Source: Rhyzopertha dominica
Taxonomy: Eukaryota > Arthropoda > Insecta > Coleoptera > Bostrichidae
Assembly (NCBI GenBank): GCA_025024175.1
Contig: QCXZ01000003.1
Span: 13,985,621-14,049,620, forward strand
Length of the DNA stretch: 64,000 nucleotides
Direction of reading: 5' to 3'
The notes beneath the pieces are model-generated. The model saw nothing but the letters and a program-made list of their open reading frames with translations, made no database searches and had not been told where the DNA came from. Position 1 is the stretch's first letter. Each line of letters starts with the position of its first letter. Shown here piece after piece: positions 10,254 through 22,328 of this stretch. The position numbers and the translations under genes were made by a program.

Positions 10254-12503
10254 ACTATATTGGTTTTTGCTTCTACCTCCTAACCAGCTTATGACTTTTT
10301 TCTAACAGCGCACATTATTTGACATTACACCAATCGGCATCTACTATATGTATTTCTGCTTTGATATCAACATTACAAATTAATAGTAAGTAAGAATAAT
10401 GCTAAATTAGTCTAACATAACGGTCTAGCGAGGAGAAAGATGATCATCGAGTCCTTGTATGACTAAACTAGATTCTTACTTATGATTTATGCAATCATTA
10501 TCAACCGAAGGATCAGGTTTATTTCCAAACAATTTCATTAGGTAATTGCTTAGTTAAAGTTATGATTTGAGACAGGAAGTAACTTGAATACTCTGTTTTA
10601 AGACCCGCCTATATTTCAACGCGTTATAGTGGCATTTATGAATTAATGTATACCTACATTTACTTTAGAACAGCATATTCATCATAAAAGTATATTATGC
10701 TGTCAATTTTAGGTACTGGCTGACTCGAGCTTGTCATTAGTAGCACTTCTATACTTCATAATCAATATTTATTGTATCGCGCATTGACTCAAACTTCCAA
10801 ATATACATAATACATATATTAAGTCGTTAACGCTTATTACTAATGTAAAACGCAACTAACTAAATACTTGCTAATTCCATTTTTATAATTTAAAACTAGA
10901 TAAAAATTATATAAAAGAAAAGTACTACAAAAACACGTCGATTATTTTCCTTATTACCATCTACTGTATGTTTCGCCGTTAATAGGGTAGTCATTGACAT
11001 GATAATACCCGATTCAGTTTTATGCCATAGGTAGGTATACGTCCACTGCACAAGAATTATTTATCCATTATTTATCGTCTAATCGACGAACTCGAATCGA
11101 TGGACTGTTTACTCTAAAAAGCAAGATCCACAATCTATGCGATCAAGAAAATAATAACTATCTTCATGTCGATGCTGAACGAAAAACATCCTTTCAATTA
11201 TCATGCGGTTTTCTTTGTGTTGGTTGGTTACATAATTTACTTGTAGAACAAATCTATCACAGATCAACGATAAAGTAATAAGGTGGAGAGATCAGGCAGT
11301 AGAAAATATTAAATTTGTGAATTTTCTGAAAGTTTCCAAGAATCTAGTGGCCATTGTGTTGGCTCCCTTGATGAATTCGTGTCAAATCCTGTCAAATATA
11401 TTGTCATTTCCTCATTTGTTCTTATAAATCGTATATCTATGTACTTCCGGTGCATACTCTATTGAAATGCCGTCTGTTTAGCAGATCTATAAGACGAGCT
11501 CTGTCTGCAGTTGCGAATATCGTGGGAACTAATTTGAATTTAAACGTTTACCTAGATCTCCAATCACGTAGTGCCTGTCAGTCGAGATATATGCTGTAAT
11601 TCGGGACTAATGCCCATAAATCACGTGTACTCAAATTACAGTTTCCGCTCATAAATCCCGAACTAAAACTAGCGGATGCCATAAAAACGAAGATATTCGC
11701 GGCCTGCCTTGATTGGTTCGACGAAATTCAATAGACATCGGGGCCATAATGGATATCATACTATAATATTACGATATAATTTTGTAATACCAAAATGGCC
11801 GAATATGTGTGTGTGTGGACTAATGGGGGACATCGATTAGGGTTTCTCTTGACCTGTATTCTTGTAGGCGGAGTAATATTCGTAATTACTCGTTAAGGGA
11901 CACATGCAAACATGTACTTAAATCAAACGCGACGGATAATCAGTGTCATTCCATTAAATGTGTTAAGTAGTATACTCGAATTGTAGTAGTTTGGAAAGTA
12001 AAATGTAAATTTGTTCTTCCAGACTTAGATTATGTTTAGTACCAAATATGATTAATATTACTGACAGCAACTCTTTTCCCCATATAGCTTTGATAATTTG
12101 ATATACATTCCGCTTAAAAATTCTTCCACAGCACCTAGAAATTGTAAATAGCTTAATTGAATAGATCACTATATTTAATGGTTTTATTACATCGTTATTG
12201 TTTTCAATATTTATACTGTGAAAATATTTAAAATCTAAATTGTTATATACCAGCGCTAAAAAAGCTAATGTTTAAACACGTCAACCGTATAACAAATACA
12301 GCCATTTTTGTTACAGAAGGTCAATACAAAGATACCAAACAAAATGTTAAACGTGCGCTAATCGTTAAATGTGTATGTGCAGTCGTTTGTCTTCGGTTTG
12401 CTTTCGGTATACGGGTATACCGTTTTGTCTGTTGTGATTAAATGTAATGTGAGCATTTAAAATGACAAATATGAGTGGAAAGGCGTATCGCTGGCTCTGT
12501 GGC
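10254..12503. other. No recognisable feature
   Basis: More than 2 kb of AT-rich DNA. Short frames near 11963-12169 and 12365-12562 have no family signature. I see no tRNA-like boxes or inverted terminal repeats. Confidence 0.5.
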
Positions 12504-13241
12504 ATTGAGTTTAGAGATGTGTAACTCAGGAGTGAGCTGCATCGAAGAGCCGACTCTTTCAAAAGAGCTGCTGAGGCAGCTCACTTGTTTCAGTAGATGC
12601 AGCTCTCCGCTCTCCGGCTCAGCGCCGAACTGAACTGAATTGCCGAGCTGGCTGACAACGTGACAACTGAACGCAGCTATCGTTCATTGATACGGCTCAG
12701 GCGAGCTGTTCTATCCATTCTTTTTCCCAACATGTTAAGTAGGTACACTGGTACATAGTTACAAAATCTATGTAAACGACATGAGCCAGGTAATTAATAA
12801 CTGAAAGTCGACGTTTTAACGAACGTAAATATATGGGTTTGCAACAAAGACAGCATGTAACAAAAATAAAACAAACAACTACAAAAACACAACTCTACAA
12901 TTCACAAAAGTATATCAAATTAAAAATATTATTTCTTCCACTTTGTTGCTGGACAGACGAGGGAGTTATCAAGTTTACTTCCGGTTTTAATTTTAAATTT
13001 GATAATTTGGCTTGTCCAACAAAAACAAATACGTAAATCCAGACTTTAAGTACGTCTCGGATACGAGAGATCTAGATCAAATAGAGACTGATAGAGAGCC
13101 GTGACGATATTCATATGACCGCGAATCGTAGGGATCTTGCAGCTCTTTTGAGCCGACTCACTGAGTCAGCTCAGTTCAAAGAAGCAGATGCAGTGAACTG
13201 ACTCACTGAAAAGAATCGAAATGCCCACCTCTAATTGAGTT
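12504..13241. mobile_element. Non-autonomous hAT transposon with perfect 8-bp target duplication
   Basis: ATTGAGTT occurs directly outside both ends (12504-12511 and 13234-13241). The element between (12512-13233, 722 bp) starts TAGAGATGTG and ends, read inwards, TAGAGGTGGGCA, a common hAT terminus. Subterminal regions on both sides are dense in GAGCTG, GAGTCGGCTC and CAGTGAGTCAG-type motifs in opposing orientation, as expected for transposase-binding subterminal repeats. The AT-rich middle has no transposase frame; an open frame at 12833-13036 shows no motif. Boundaries and duplication are read directly; the superfamily is inferred from the 8-bp duplication and end sequence. Confidence 0.8.
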
Positions 13242-13462
13242 CAATGACGGCTGTTGAATAGTATTGAAGCAACCCGCAGCACACATACGCGGACGAAACA
13301 CCTGACATTGAAGCAGGGTTGCCAAAACTTGTATTATAAATGCAACATGCAAGTACAGAAAAAATTAATAGATATCTTCAAGAAATAATTTATTTGTATT
13401 TTATAAATAAATTACAATAAATCCTTCTGTAAAGACCAAATAAAAATAAAACGATAACAAAT
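13242..13462. other. Unassigned spacer between two elements
   Basis: Short AT-rich stretch; nothing identified. Confidence 0.5.
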
Positions 13463-14565
13463 AGCTTATAAAGTCGTAAAAATGGATCTCAAGGTGTATT
13501 TTTAATGTATCAAAATGTGAATATTTAAAGTGACCGCAAAAACGCGAATATATTGGCCGTGACGTCAGGTGTCTTGTAAATGGCCGCTTGTTTACATCTG
13601 AGGTCTGAGCGTCACGCGTTAGAGTCAGCCCGTCAATTCATCAGTTTGTTGTTTGAGTTAATTTTGTGGCAAGCGAATTGAATACACCAAAAAAAAGTGA
13701 AGTACTTATGAGTTATGACTTCTGAAAGCTTCGTTAGGGCGTCTTCATAATAATCTCCCGACCGTAGACATGTTCATGGTTATGGTTTTTGTGAAGAGCG
13801 ACGAGCGGTTCAACGCAGCAGAGATAAGGAACGTAAAAGGCACAGCATAAGTGAACCTATTGTCAAATTAACGTAGCATTGAAAATTTGATCACAATGGG
13901 TTGTTGGAGACATACTATTTGTAAACATAAAAAAGTGAGAATCAAAAATTTACCCTAAACTTGACATTTATTTTAGAGGTCAGAATAAATATAAATTGCC
14001 ATTTATTTTTGGGGGCACTTGCGGCACGTTTCCGGTTTGGCTGACGGTCGAATATATGGGGAACAACGTCTTTCTTTATTACATTTCCCCCTATCAACTT
14101 AAAACGCTTATAATTTTCCATATTCTCTTCCAGCCATAACAAAATGAAAACTGAATGGTAAACACCTATAACCTCAAAAACAATAATAAAACACTTTCCT
14201 TAAAATTATCTAAACGACAGAAAAACAAACTTTGCGATTTCGTCATATCACGCCTAGTGGCCTTAAACCACTTTTCTTACGTTGATAATCTCGAGGAACG
14301 GTTACAAAAATTTTGTTAACGGTACCGACTGGTGTACTCTTACAGCCAACACTTGTTTTCTTTTCAAAGATAATACATGCTTGTTAAACTACACAAATCA
14401 CTTTTTAGTGCGACCTCTTACACCGTCCTTTCAATAAACACTACACAAAAGCTTTTACAACACAAGAATTATACTACACCATTAAAATGCACACTCCTAG
14501 GTAATGTTTACGAGACACCTGACGTCACGAATTGAATAACATTGGATAAAACGTCATCTGCGTTG
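13463..14565 (-). mobile_element. THAP-encoding DNA transposon relic, copy 1
   Basis: This 1.1-kb segment is repeated in inverted orientation at 57.2-58.3 kb, with clear similarity along its length. It carries inner inverted repeats GTGACGTCAGGTGTCTTGTA (from 13559) and the complementary form at 14507-14528 (21 of 22 positions agree). The outer terminus is probably near AGTGACCGCAAAAACGC (13529), although similarity to copy 2 runs another 66 bp leftwards. Minus-strand exons encode pieces of a THAP zinc-finger domain, the DNA-binding domain of P-type transposases. There is no catalytic domain, so it is non-autonomous or internally deleted. No target duplication was identified. Confidence 0.7.
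13942..14400 (-). pseudogene. THAP-domain fragments inside copy 1
   Basis: Two minus-strand segments match THAP domains. About 14270-14360 encodes a Cys-containing start (VGCKSTPVG) followed by KIFVTVPRDYQRKK, the expected N-terminal half. The 13942-14142 frame has FKLIGGNVIKKDVVPHIFDR, corresponding to the C-terminal signature that ends in the conserved AVPTIF-type motif. The segment joining them contains an acceptor-like pyrimidine tract ending in TTCAG and looks intron-like. Several stops and shifts show it is inactive. DNA binding is family knowledge; fragment identity is moderately secure because copy 2 shows the same order. Confidence 0.6.
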
Positions 14566-15000
14566 CTTGAATCATTTACACAAACCCTGTATTATGCGAA
14601 TCCTGAAATATTAAGGGTGTCAGTAATGCAGCAATTATTGCTTAAAAAGTAAAAAATACGGGTTGTTTTATCAGCAGAACTTCTTGAGTTAAACCGATGT
14701 GAACCGATTTCAAAACAAACTTTTTATTAAAGACCTAGCAGTTGCCAAAACTCTAAAACCTAAAAATGAAATTTATGACTAGAGTTTGTGCTGCGATTCA
14801 AGGACAGCCGCATCAGTTTTTCATGTTAAAAGCATCTCTCAAGCCAACATTCTGCCGGTTTATCCTTTCTAATATATCACTCGGCAAACTATGCATAAAA
14901 TTCGTTAAAAACTACTTTTTCGTGGATGCCAAGAGTAACAATTGTTACAGAGAGTGAGCGGGGCGAATGGTAAATTGAAAACAATTTTACTCCTAGGCGA
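14566..15000. other. No recognisable feature
   Basis: Unassigned. A 63-codon frame (14766-14957) has no motif I can name. Confidence 0.4.
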
Positions 15001-15265
15001 TCCTCAAGCTGCAATGTAAGTTTAAACAATCTTGTCTCAAATACCTTTGCATTTAAACATATTTTATTGCTTACTTAATGTAGCTGTGTTTGCTTTACAG
15101 ATTGATTCTGTATTGTTAATAAAGCGTTATGTTAAAACTACCTAAGTCGCCTCACTCTTGGCCTTGTCCCAAGTTCTGTTTCAGGTACAAGTCGTTGGCA
15201 ACGCAAACAGCTCTGCATCGTAAATCCCAGTACACGACGTTGTGGTGGAGGTGCCCTTTTCGATT
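15001..15265 (+). repeat. Left arm of a long inverted repeat with intron-like signals
   Basis: This arm is complementary, with scattered differences, to 15815-16055. It contains a donor-like ATGTAAGT (15015-15022), an acceptor-like TTTGCTTTACAG ending at 15100, and AATAAA at 15119-15124, followed by the conserved CCTTGTCCCAAGTTCTGTTT block. This could be a duplicated gene or transposon 3' end with a small intron, or two LTR pieces in opposite orientation. No coding identity. Confidence 0.55.
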
Positions 15266-15814
15266 CCCAGATACCCTTGCAGTCTGTTTAGACTGCGAGT
15301 ACAACATTGTGCTGGAGGCATCCTCTCGACTTAATCATAAGAAAAACAGACCAAAGACGATGAGCATTCATCAACCCATCAGTTTAAAAAATAAATTTCC
15401 TTAATTTCAATTTTTGCTTGCTATGTTAAAGAAAGGTTTGGAGAGTTAATCATTGCTAATTGGAAGTTGGAACTTAGAATGGACTTGGTTGAAGACAGCC
15501 TAATGTGTGTTAGTGTTACTGACGATGGCTTACACTAGAGACGCCTGGTGCTCGAGGAGTAAAGTAATTCTATTAGCCGATGGCTTTTTGCGTTGCTTAA
15601 ATAGAAATTCTGTAAGTTTTTCAGTCTGATGCCAAAAGTGTCGATCAATGTTACAGCAAAATTTTCCCTGAACTAATCTATGAAGATGCAGATAACACGC
15701 AGAGTGATAACAATTGAAACTTTTTTATCAGGTTTTATAGAAAACACGAAGAAGATTAAACAAGCCGACTATGCTAACTATGTAATTATGAAGAAGAAAA
15801 CCTTATTTCTTTTT
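15266..15814. other. Spacer between the two inverted arms
   Basis: About 550 bp separating the arms. No RT, gag or transposase motif was found; short frames only. Confidence 0.4.
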
Positions 15815-16055
15815 TCTATCCGGAGCCTCCACCCTGCGTTCTAGGGTGCGAGTTGGTTGCCTTGACAACGACTAGTACCTGAAACAGAACTTGGGACAAG
15901 GGCAGGAGGTCGTTTTAATATAGCAATTTATTAACAGCATAGAATAAATATGTAAGGCATACGCAACTACATCAATTAATAAAAAAAATAAAGACAAAAA
16001 TATCTGATTAAAGGTTGTTTAAACTTACATTGTTGCTTGAGGGCTGTCATAGGTA
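15815..16055 (-). repeat. Right arm of the long inverted repeat
   Basis: Reverse complement of the 15001-15265 sequence: the ATGTAAGTTTAAACAA block, the TTAATAAA polyadenylation-like signal and the CCTTGTCCCAAGTTCTGTTT block are all present. The acceptor AG seen in the left arm is CAT here, so this arm is the more decayed or carries the alternative state. It abuts the gypsy pol relic at about 16050. Confidence 0.55.
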
Positions 16056-17340
16056 TGTTTACATACTTGGCTAAATTCATACCTAATCTTGCACAAATAA
16101 CTAGTCCTTTGCGTAAATTGCCAAGCAGTAAAGTTCCTTTTTTAGTGGAATCAAGAACAAGAGGTAGCGTTCAATAATTCAAACATCTGTTCTTAAATTC
16201 TATAACAGTAATGACCCTTTGTGTATATATCAGTAGATGCTGTAGTAGTCATGGGTTTGGGGTGGTTGCGCTTCAAAATAAACAACCTTTAGCATACAGC
16301 TCCACGTCACTGAATGAAACACAATGCAGATATGCTCGGATAGAAAAAGAGCTACTTGCTGTTCTTAGCCTTGAAAAATTTGACATATACACTTTTGGTG
16401 GAGATATAACTCTTCATAGGGACCACAAGCACTTGTTGGTCATCATAAAAAAGAACATTGCATAATTTCTCTCCAAGACTTCAAAGAATGAGGGGAAGCA
16501 AGTTGGTTGTGCCATCAGGTCAGAGAAAATAGATTCTGACAAAATTGCATTGTGTCACCAAGGAATCACATTGTGTCAAAATTACACGAAGAAAGAATTT
16601 TATTGGCCGGTCAAGGCAATTGATATTGAACAACTCATCTGCAGGTGCATTATTTGCCCGAAGTATTTCACATCAAATCCAAAACAACCATTGCTCTCAC
16701 AATATTCCTAACCTACCGTGGAATAAAATCGGAATGGATTTTGCGCATGTTAATAGCAAAGGTATACTTGTTATGGTGGTTTATATGTGAAATTCATAGT
16801 AGTGAAATAGTTGTCGACCAAAGCAGCCACTTCTGTTATTTCGTCAATTCAAGGAACCTTTCCACACCTTGGAATACCCTTGACTGTCATATCAAACAAT
16901 GGTCCATCATTCAGTTTGGAAGAATTCCGAAGATTTTTTATAAAATACAATATTAATCAAATAACTTACAGCCCACACTATCCTAGATCAATTACCTATA
17001 CTTGTGTGAATTGATCATGGGTAGAAGACTTCAAAGGAGTCAACCATGCATAGAAACAGTGTTAATTCCCAAATTTGACGTAACAAAGCCCTTTGATATT
17101 ATAAAAAACAAATCAAAGAAAAAAGCACTGTATTACAACCATAGAGCAAGAATCGTAACCGAGTTACAGCCACAGCAGCGAATCTTAATTCGAGAGAATG
17201 CCAGAAACTGGACTCCAGCAAGAATTATCGACAAAGACTCAGATTCAGACACAATAAGAAAGGAAGATGGTGAAATAGTTAGGAAAAAAAACAGAATTAA
17301 CATATGGCCATTACGGTCACTAGATGCAGAGATAACGTGA
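16050..17340 (+). pseudogene. Ty3/gypsy retrotransposon pol relic (RT tail, RNase H, integrase)
   Basis: Domains appear in the correct order with multiple frameshifts. About 16050-16140 gives FTYLAKFIPNLAQITSPLRK, the end of the RT/connection region. RNase H follows at 16211-16465 (SSHGFGVVALQNKQPLAYSS, RIEKELLAVL, DHKHLL). The integrase zinc-binding segment and core come next (KEFYWPVKAIDIEQLICRC; PWNKIGMDFAHVN). The second catalytic Asp, normally in DNGP, is Asn (NNGPSF at about 16895), and the third catalytic region is deleted. The C-terminal tail (LIPKFDVTKPF to WPLRS) is open from 17002 and stops at 17340. RT catalytic motifs, protease and gag are absent. It resembles the K02A2.6-like gypsy group of invertebrates. 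Confidence 0.85.
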
Positions 17341-17504
17341 TGGAGTGAAAGATGACCAAGTGAGTGAACCCAATATACTGACACAAGAAAGATCCAAAAA
17401 GCATGAGAAAAAACCTAAGCATTTAAGAGAATGCCATGTATTAGAATTCGTTTTGTTTATTATTTATCTAACCTGATTGCTGATTTTAATACCTCATTTT
17501 CTTT

Positions 17505-18256
17505 AAAGGGGCTTGTCACAGGGTTTCCTCGAGTCCAAGTAATAGTCTGATTTATGATTGATTATTTGCACAAGTCAATTTAAAATTATAATTGAATTAA
17601 ATGTAAACTATTTTGAACTTGGTTTCAGATAAATGTTGTATATTTTCTACTAAATTAGTATTTTTAATGTAAATTAAATTTCTTTCAGAATATACTCTGT
17701 ATGTACTGTTAAAAATAATCGTAAATCATTTAAAGGTGATACCAAAATCGCGGCAGGACATGTCATGCGTTAACGACTTTGACTTCTCGAACCTATCAGG
17801 TTTGATTTCCACTTGTTTCCTTCGTAATTGGACATTTGCCCCATTCATTTTTCCAGGCGCTCCTTTTGTTCGCCCACGTCTTCCATCCTACTCAATTAAA
17901 GAAACAAGGTCGGTGGACCGACCCCAGAACTTCCATCACTTTGAAAGCACAGTTTGAACGGGTATTTCTCATCCGTCATCAAGGTAGGTTAGGCGTGACA
18001 ATAAATTTAAGAATGGCTTTTAAAAATCGCCTGAGCAAGGGGCCGATTTTTTATCGGAAACGATCCAGGGAGCATCGACTTTGCGGCGGTTCTCGCCTGA
18101 ATAGGTATCCCTTTAGCGATCAACATGAAAGACAGTGCATGGTACTAGCCAATACGTTTGAGGTAGCTTATAGGAAAGGGTGGGCGAGGTGTAGAGAATT
18201 ACTTTCAGGCTGAAAGTTTCAGCCTAGCGACAAAAACGCAAGTGTATGCTTGTACA
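17505..18256 (+). mobile_element. Probable polypurine tract and 3' LTR of the gypsy element
   Basis: AAAGGGG at 17505-17511, about 165 bp after the pol stop, looks like a polypurine primer tract, and TGTCAC at 17514 would be a normal LTR start. The following 740 bp lack coding homology but include AATAAA near 18000 and an unusually GC-rich block (17745-18230), as LTRs often do. The end near TTGTACA (about 18256) is a guess. No second copy of this sequence is present upstream, so the LTR call rests on position and the TG start alone. A 125-codon frame here (17836-18213) has no motif. Confidence 0.4.
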
Positions 18257-18539
18257 ATTAATCATGAGTGCGNGACATCAATTTTAAAGTTTGTGCGCGC
18301 ATTTGTAGCGACGTTTCCTTTAAATTAAATTTGATTCTGATTGGTATGAAACTACTTTAATAATATGAGATATCGTGTATATTCACCCAAACCTTTAAAC
18401 GCAATTTATTCAAATTATAAAAATGAAGATATAGTCTATTCAGATCATATTTGGAATCATCATAACTATAAAATGGATTGTCCTATTTGAATTTACTAAA
18501 CACGATTACGTACTTATACCTAGTAATCATAAGACTTTG
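18257..18539. other. Unassigned, leads into a LINE 3' relic
   Basis: AT-rich sequence with no readable RT motif; it may be decayed RT upstream of the next feature. Confidence 0.35.
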
Positions 18540-18988
18540 AATGCAGTTGCTGGACGAATTTCACTACACATTAACGGCTCTGCCATTAAAAGTGTTAAAA
18601 GTCTAGGTTTAACACTAGACAATTCCTTCCGTTTTAGAAAACGTATTGACAACTGTATACAAAATTGATGTTGTTACTAAGTTGTGAAATCAACACATAT
18701 CCCATAGATTGGTAGATGGTGCAGGGTTGAACATAGGTAAAAGCTGAAACTGGCGGCTTGCTTGTACCATAAAATTATCCTCTTCCGGACTCCACCACAT
18801 CTTTTTAATAAAATAAGATGTTAATGTTAGTTTAGGGGTAGGCTAAGCTGCCATTACATAAGTCATGCTTATTTGATTGATCGTTTTCAGTCCAAATATG
18901 TAAAATTGATAATGGACTTCCTGATAATTTAAAGACCCTTGATCCTACCAGATTTAAGAAACATTTGCATAAATTCCTACTACTTTAG
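18540..18988 (+). pseudogene. Jockey/CR1-type RT C-terminal relic
   Basis: A frame at 18540-18668 contains HINGSAIKSVKSLGLTLDNS, the conserved VKNLGVxxD block that follows the RT palm in Jockey/CR1 elements. After a break, 18902-18988 reads IDNGLPDNLKTLDPTRFKKH and ends LLL stop, matching the NSLPxxL...FKxxLKxYLL terminus of these proteins. The roughly 230 bp between is frameshifted or deleted. Catalytic motifs are missing. Confidence 0.65.
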
Positions 18989-19719
18989 TGATGCTTACAT
19001 ACAGTTGCCATCGGAGACACTGGCATTTTCCACATTTTGGACAAGCAGTAAATAAACTTTTCTTATTGCAGTTCTACAGACCCTGGTGTAGTTTTACTTT
19101 TATACTTGTATAAATGGAAACAAATTATATAATAAAAGTAGCTTTCAGATGAATGCAACATGCCATTTGAAANTTTTGATCCGTAGCGACAGTGACGCCA
19201 TCCTAAATTTCGAGGAAAACATAATAGGATAAAGACAAATGTCGTTAGCACCGCTACTATGGTTGATATTTTTAAACACTGGTTTTATTGCAATGAAATT
19301 TACTTATAGGTAGTTATATTTAACAATAAACAACTACCACAAGGACATTTCTTTTGCTGGTAATTTTTTAGTTGTTATGTTTGCATGTCCGCAACAGATC
19401 AAAAGTGTTTTCATTTTCTTAAGATTGGTATTAATGGAGATAAACTACCAAGTTTTCCCGCTTTTATAATATGAAGTTTGTTTAGCGTATGTTAATTTCA
19501 AAGGTAAGTAAGTTTGTTGTAATTGTATTTAACAAACTTCGCTTCCTTATAAAGTTTACTACTGGCTTGTCTAAAAAAGGTACATTAGAGAAGTGTATCC
19601 TATACAGAAAAAACCTTAATCTGCTCATAACAAAAATATATTGGTGCCAAAGACTATCAACTGATAGTGATTGGTACTGAGGTGCCAATTACTAAATAGA
19701 GCTGCATTTGAATCAATAG
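18989..19719. other. No recognisable feature
   Basis: AT-rich sequence after the LINE terminus; short frames on both strands around 19480-19690 are mirror shadows without motif. Confidence 0.4.
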
Positions 19720-20112
19720 TTGAGAGTGTTGACACACATACCTTTTAAGCAGGCGAACAGAGTGAAGCTGTGGATGTTAACTGAAGGTGACTTAAATTCT
19801 GCACTGCAGCAATATCATGCTCTTATTGAAGCTGTAAGCGACAAAGCTACAATTCTATCACTGCAAGAGAAATCTTACAAAACACCATCACCAATTATTT
19901 TTGATACAAAGCATTTAGGGCGAAAAATAAAAGGAGTGGTAGAAAAGCCGCCTTACCTAATCACTTCAGAGACTTTTCAAGCAGTAGTAGAGAAATGGTG
20001 AAGAAGAAGAGGCATAAAAAAGAAAGAAGATGGGATTAGAGAAATGATGCTCGAGAAGGTAAATGAAAAAACTGTAAAAGTACAAAGACAAAATCAATAC
20101 TCAGGACCATAA
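19720..20112 (+). pseudogene. Uncharacterised ORF relic, 93 codons then an in-frame stop
   Basis: A frame from 19720 to 20001 has balanced, protein-like composition (EGDLNSALQQYHALIEAVSD, then HLGRKIKGVVEKPPYLI). After the stop at 19999-20001 the same frame stays open for about 36 more codons of basic, charged sequence (KKKEDGIREMMLEKVNEK) before stopping again near 20110. This suggests a real but decayed coding sequence of about 130 residues or more. I do not recognise the family. Its neighbours are mobile elements, so a transposon-encoded accessory protein is as likely as a host gene fragment. Confidence 0.35.
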
Positions 20113-22302
20113 ATAATAATAGAAGCAAAATGATTTAAAAAAAGTGACCCATCTAAGCAGAGTAGAAACAAAATTATAAAGGCAACAGATGAAAATTGTC
20201 ATGCGGAAACAAGAAAATTTTTGGTCAAATAAATATGTTATAAATGTGGTCATAATATTACATTAAATATTAAAAAATCCTAGAACTTTTTATGCCAAAT
20301 ATAAAATAAGTATAATTTTTTTGCAAAAATGTTTTTCGAGTAGCAAATGTTAAGTTATAACTCTATATCAATATATTTGATTTTCGTTAATGAAATATTT
20401 TCTATAAGTAAGTACTTTAGTACTTGTCTTTATTTTTTTCCAAGAATAAAGCAAAAACTTACGCTCATGATGTAACCAATATCGATATAGTAATACCTAT
20501 TTCCATATATCATTTTACAAATGCCAAGAACTGCGGCTGAAATGCCATCTACTATGAATTATAACCACTTTTGTTACATTCTTAAACTTGGCCATTTCAT
20601 TATAAAAATGATATAGTGTGTCGTCTTTACCGTACCTGCAACAGAAAGATTTTTTTAAAATTTCTATCTTAATTCATACAAAAGTTAACATGGGGAAAGG
20701 GAAGCTTTAGATGCGCACGGTTTAGGCAATTGTTTGAGACATCATTAGTTCCTCACATCAATAAAATAAATAAAATAAAATAAATTCTGACAAATGCCAC
20801 TGACGAACGTTTATATCATCTTTGCGCGATAACGGAATGTATGTGGAACACATTTCGAAGCCAAAATTGGCGCAGAGTAAATGTATTCTACGACACGAGT
20901 AAATTAGTACTTCGTATGCGTGATGTAGGTTTCGCAGAGATTTACCGACGACTTTGTAGTAGTATAAATCACACCTAACGATCCATCTATATGCAATCTA
21001 GTTAGAGCTATCGAAATTAGTTTATATAAAAGCAAATGTGTGCCGCGTTTACGTAGATAGCTAATTTACTGATTACCTTTTAAACTCTTAGCGTTTAAGG
21101 AATCTAGCAAGAGAGCGATCACAGTACAAATACTGCCTTCCTTGACATAAAAATCACTACTGTTGAGGAAAGGAAACGCTTGTTTGGTTTTAATATTGTT
21201 CATTATGGAAAGAGCCCAACAACGCTTATGGTTATATCGGCGTCGTACAAATGTTCGCTTCTAATTCTAGGTGTTTACCTAATGGATTCAAAAGGTAATA
21301 GGGGGAACCGTAGCACACACTTCATTGTAAGTTCAGAATTGCCAGAAGCCAATACCAATCAAAGGGAAGTGGTAATCAGAAGTTCTCCCAAACTTTCACG
21401 AAATGTTCTCCCCGTGTACTTTGACTATCAGACATGTCTGTCCAGTACTCTGCATCGCTTTCTTACACCCATACACTCAGTGAATTATGTAGAAATATAG
21501 AAGCATATTATAGGTTGCATTCACAATTTTTACTGTGAGGGAAAACATTTTAAAGCGACCCCAACGCAATCAGCCTGAATAAAAGCGCTACGGAATAAAT
21601 GAGGTCTACTATAATTAAAAACTGTCAGCATTTTGCTGAAGTACGTTGTTATCGCAACTCCCTGACTTATGAATAATGTAGTCACCTTAGATTCGTTCTG
21701 CAATAAGGAAATATGTCTAAAATATTCAACTTTCCCTCCGTTTGTATACCACTGTCATATCTTTGGACAACACATTCAAGGACATCAAAATTGTAAAATG
21801 AACTTTGACTCAGGTCCATTTTAAAATCACTATAGAATTTTAGGCTGTACGAAAGTAGCACTATACGGCAGTTGTTGTATTGACAAAGTAGTTTTGCTAA
21901 CGTTATGTAAGATTTCAGGATCGGAATAAAGGTTTTTATATATACTTCATTTCGGCAAGTGCTTTTAATAATAATAAGATACGTGTTACACGAAAATAAT
22001 TACTGCACCATAAAAGTTAAGGCGAATATGAGACATATTCAGTTCGTTATGCTTTCCTAATAACAAGTTTAAGGTATGCGATTAATGAAATATTAGTGAA
22101 ATCCAAAAAATCAGACAATAATTGTAGTAAGCAATTTATCATTTTTTTCTGTCAGCCTTAAACATAAACCAGTTGACATTTAAAAAGACCTGTTAAATAT
22201 AATAATATAGGTAGTTCATGTGTAACAGCAACATTGCAAAACTAAATTTAGACAAACAGATGCATTCTCGAATAGAAAGAAAACACCGAACATTGTATTC
22301 TG
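20113..22302. other. No recognisable gene; simple (AAAAT)n near 20760
   Basis: Over 2 kb of AT-rich DNA with a short AAAAT-type repeat at 20758-20785. A 106-codon frame (21180-21500) shows no motif and reads as chance. Confidence 0.45.
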
Positions 22303-22328
22303 TTAGTGGGGGAGGGGGGAGGGGGGAA
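22303..22328 (+). repeat. G-rich tract, potential quadruplex
   Basis: Four or more G-runs separated by single A bases (GGGGGAGGGGGGGAGGGGGG) in AT-rich surroundings. It has quadruplex-forming potential on the plus strand; function unknown. Confidence 0.6.

Noticed and set aside
17836..18213. 125-codon frame with acceptor- and donor-like flanks, considered as a host exon
   Set aside because: It lies where the gypsy 3' LTR should be, has no recognisable domain and no partner exon.
20758..20785. AAAAT-type simple repeat as a regulatory element
   Set aside because: Short low-complexity sequence typical of AT-rich DNA.
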